Assembly (NCBI GenBank): GCA_003819975.1
Contig: RPPU01000197.1
Coordinates: 1 to 7,864, forward strand
Reading direction: 5' to 3'
Length of the DNA: 7,864 bases
Source: Desulfobacteraceae bacterium
GTDB taxonomy: Bacteria; Desulfobacterota; DSM-4660; Desulfatiglandales; HGW-15
Part shown: positions 6,244-7,864 of the stretch, in pieces
Layout of the letters: each line of letters starts with the position of its first letter
How positions within the stretch are numbered: position 1 is the stretch's first letter
Translations under genes and position numbers: made by a program
The notes under the pieces: generated by a model
What the model was told of the DNA's origin: nothing
Databases searched by the model: none
The model's input: the letters and a program-made list of their open reading frames with translations, nothing else

Positions 6244-6281
6244 TTTTTCACTTTGGGTCTTTGCGTCTTAGTGGTGAAAAA
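6244..6281. repeat. Inverted repeat with CTTTGCGTCTTAGTGGTGAA core, resembling a dispersed intergenic repeat
   Basis: TTTTTCAC (6244-6251) and GTGAAAAA (6274-6281) flank a 22-base centre containing CTTTGCGTCTTAGTG. The phrase resembles dispersed elements of the type CTTTGCGNCTTNGNGGTGAA that I know from intergenic regions of several bacterial phyla; this is memory, not a search. It lies in the 122-base spacer between the 102- and 108-residue genes and could form a long-loop hairpin in the operon transcript. Confidence 0.45.
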
Positions 6282-6314
6282 TCATGAATCTTAAATGAAT
6301 CAAGGAGTGCGGTT

Positions 6315-6641
6315 ATGGACGAATTAGTACAAAAATTGGCGGCAGGCGATCATCCCATTGTAACTCAACGGTACAAAACGGTTGAAGAATTAAAACAGGC
6401 CATTGACCGGGGTTATGTTCTGATTAAGTTCACGGATACGCGCGGGGGCACGGAATTGGGTGTCCGCCTTGATCAGCAACGAAGCGATTGGAGCAAAGCC
6501 GATTTTGCAAAAGCAACCGGCACGGCGCATTTAGCCGGCGATTTGACGCTCAATTATGTCAAGGTGCGCTGCGTGGCGGATGTGGACCTGTCTGTTTTGG
6601 CAGGTGCAGGCCGTCCGGAGATTGTTTCTCCTTGGAATTAA
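6315..6641 (+). CDS. Conserved-looking hypothetical protein (108 aa), third gene of the mbtH block
   Basis: I do not recognise a named family. ATG 6315 follows AAGGAG (6302-6307) with 7 bases of spacing. The soluble product lacks a signal peptide and membrane segments. It reads like a small folded domain: MDELVQKLAAGDHPI, a helix-like VEELKQAIDRGYVLIKF, then a glycine-rich TDTRGGTELGVRLD and a beta-rich second half (LAGDLTLNYVKVRCVADVDL). I vaguely recall similar GGTELGVRLD proteins near NRPS-type genes but cannot confirm it. The 122-base gap after the preceding gene holds a repeat, so it may be in the same operon or have its own promoter. It converges on the transferase gene, with 59 bases between the two stops and no obvious strong terminator there. 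Confidence 0.85.
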   Translation: MDELVQKLAAGDHPIVTQRYKTVEELKQAIDRGYVLIKFTDTRGGTELGVRLDQQRSDWSKADFAKATGTAHLAGDLTLNYVKVRCVADVDLSVLAGAGRPEIVSPWN

Positions 6642-6700
6642 TGTTCGGTCACGGTACCGGGGTTGGATTCATGCAGGGATGGGTCTTGAATCGCGGGCGA

Positions 6701-7441
6701 TCAAGCAGCTCCATCCCAATATCGGAAACGAGTTGCGGCGGAAGAAACCGCAACCGCCGCGGCATATTCAGCGCTCACGGATATCTGCCGGATCATCCAG
6801 CTTCGGTTGTCTTGCTTTTCCTCATCGACCTGAATCAATCTGGCCGGTAAATCCGGATTTAGGGAAACGGAAAATTTTTCAAGGGGAAAGGAGAGGCCTT
6901 CGCCGCGCGCCTTGATAAAGGCTTCTTTGCGGGTCCAGCCGCTGAAAAAAGCGCGAGTGAGCAGGTCTGCGGGCAGGCTGCGGAACTCGGTTTTTTCATC
7001 TTCCGAAAAAAAACGGGCGACAATGTCGCGGGCATCTTTTTGCGGGTTGATGTATTCCACGTCCACGCCGATTTCATACGCGCGTGAAAAAGCAAAGAGG
7101 GCCAGTTGATGGGCATGGGAAAGGTTGAAACGAATCGTTGTCTCCGCGGCGGGCAGGGAAGGTTTACCGTAAGGGTTGTATGTGAAGGCGATCGTCTCGG
7201 GGGGTTGGTTTAAATAACGGCCCAGGATGTTCCGCAACGTGCCGCGGGCCGCGATGAAGCGGTTGCGGTCTTTGGCAAAATGAAAGCGTTCGGCCCGGTC
7301 GATTTCGTCTTGCGAGAGAATCCGGGAGAGGGCGAATATCCGCTCTTGCGGTATGTCCAGGGAAGCCTGCCAGATGTGGACTTCCTGATCGCCCAAGTCG
7401 GGGCGGTCGGGCGGTTTTTGCCATAGATCTTGATTCAGCAT
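6701..7441 (-). CDS. 4'-phosphopantetheinyl transferase, Sfp type
   Basis: The 246-residue product carries all Sfp-family motifs: YGKPSL (91-96), FNLSHA (105-110), IGVDVE with Mg-binding D127 and E129, and FFSGWTRKEAFIKARGEGLS (165-184) with W169, K172, E173 and K177. It moves 4'-phosphopantetheine from coenzyme A to the carrier-domain serine, such as S411 of the synthetase at the left edge, in the cytoplasm. Its length is slightly above Sfp (about 224 residues). ATG 7441 follows the thioesterase stop by 6 bases, so the two genes form one operon reading leftward; the ribosome binding site inside the thioesterase end is weak, consistent with coupled translation. A short stretch of the C-terminal part is duplicated as a remnant at 4379-4486. 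The type and the active-site residues are clear. Confidence 0.95.
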   Translation of the reverse strand: MLNQDLWQKPPDRPDLGDQEVHIWQASLDIPQERIFALSRILSQDEIDRAERFHFAKDRNRFIAARGTLRNILGRYLNQPPETIAFTYNPYGKPSLPAAETTIRFNLSHAHQLALFAFSRAYEIGVDVEYINPQKDARDIVARFFSEDEKTEFRSLPADLLTRAFFSGWTRKEAFIKARGEGLSFPLEKFSVSLNPDLPARLIQVDEEKQDNRSWMIRQISVSAEYAAAVAVSSAATRFRYWDGAA

Positions 7442-7447
7442 CGCGTC

Positions 7448-7864
7448 TCAATTCCGGCTGTAAGGTTGCAGGTCGGCGGCGATTAAAGCGGACAGTTCCT
7501 TCAAATGCTCCTGGATGAAAAAATGGCCGCCGTTGAACATGTGCCATTTGAAGGCCGCGCAAGTATGTTTTTGCCAGGCTTTTATTTCCTCTTCATTGAC
7601 TTTGGGGTCGCCTCTTCCGCCGAAAGCGGTCAAGGGACAGGCAAACGGTTCGTCTTCGGGAATCCGATGGGTTTTGATCAGTTCGATATCGGCCCGGAGC
7701 ATGGGTAAAAAGAAATTCAGGATCTCGGGATTCTCCAGGATCAGGCTGGGGATGCCGTCGTATTCCTTGATCTTCTCGAGAAAAGCCTGATCGGACAACA
7801 AATGAATGTCGGGATCTTTTTCCGGCAGGTGCGGCGCCACATGACCGGAGGCGAAGAAATGAAC
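7448..7864 (-). CDS. Type II thioesterase (editing), C-terminal part; 5' end outside window
   Basis: The frame is open from the right edge to the TGA at 7448-7450 (138 residues). It matches the C-terminal part of GrsT-type external thioesterases: FFASGHVAPHLP, LSDQAFLEKIKEYDGIP, PEILNFFLPMLRADIEL, TAFGGRGDP and FNGGHFF. The catalytic aspartate (GRGDP, visible residue 86) and histidine (GGHFF, residue 114) are present; the GxSxG serine lies beyond the window. Such enzymes hydrolyse wrong or stalled acyl groups from NRPS or PKS carrier domains and so restore blocked assembly lines. The internal GTG at 7838-7840 is not a real start, because the conserved sequence continues upstream of it. The gene is followed after 6 bases by the phosphopantetheinyl transferase, a common pairing in NRP clusters. 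Confidence 0.93.
   Translation of the reverse strand, partial: VHFFASGHVAPHLPEKDPDIHLLSDQAFLEKIKEYDGIPSLILENPEILNFFLPMLRADIELIKTHRIPEDEPFACPLTAFGGRGDPKVNEEEIKAWQKHTCAAFKWHMFNGGHFFIQEHLKELSALIAADLQPYSRN

Overview
The window is a slice of a nonribosomal peptide (NRP) biosynthetic locus. It has two gene blocks that face each other. The left block (+ strand) holds the 3' end of an NRPS gene (adenylation, carrier and epimerization domains; the gene enters from the left edge) and then a gene for a membrane-anchored serine peptidase of the beta-lactamase fold. A second + strand block holds mbtH and two small conserved-looking genes. On the - strand, entering from the right edge, are the 3' part of a type II thioesterase gene and, 6 bases after its stop, an Sfp-type phosphopantetheinyl transferase gene. 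A 1.28 kb stretch between peptidase and mbtH has no convincing gene. It contains a remnant of a second phosphopantetheinyl transferase gene, a phased 11-bp repeat and several hairpins.

The central reading is a prodrug system. The adenylation domain has a ten-residue specificity code read as DLTKIGEVGK, one residue from the textbook asparagine code DLTKLGEVGK, and the module ends in an epimerization domain, so it should make D-asparagine. The next gene encodes a signal peptide, an SxxK/Y/HSGxN peptidase domain and three C-terminal membrane helices. That is the architecture of ClbP (colibactin), XcnG (xenocoumacin) and ZmaM (zwittermicin), which remove an N-acyl-D-Asn cap in the periplasm or outside the cytoplasm. 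The pair therefore suggests a peptide or peptide-polyketide made as an inactive N-acyl-D-Asn precursor and activated after export. The assembly-line genes that would define the warhead lie outside the window.

The other genes support the assembly line. MbtH helps adenylation domains fold and work, the phosphopantetheinyl transferase arms the carrier domains, and the type II thioesterase clears misprimed carriers. The two small genes after mbtH have no function I can assign.

The organism cannot be named. Genes are moderately GC-rich with strong AGGAG-type ribosome binding sites, and spacers are AT-rich. The spacers carry palindromes of the CATTCCGGC...GCCGGAAT kind and a CTTTGCGTCTTAGTGGTGAA element. 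From memory, both resemble dispersed intergenic repeats of environmental proteobacteria (including Desulfobacterota) and some other phyla. This is a weak taxonomic hint only.
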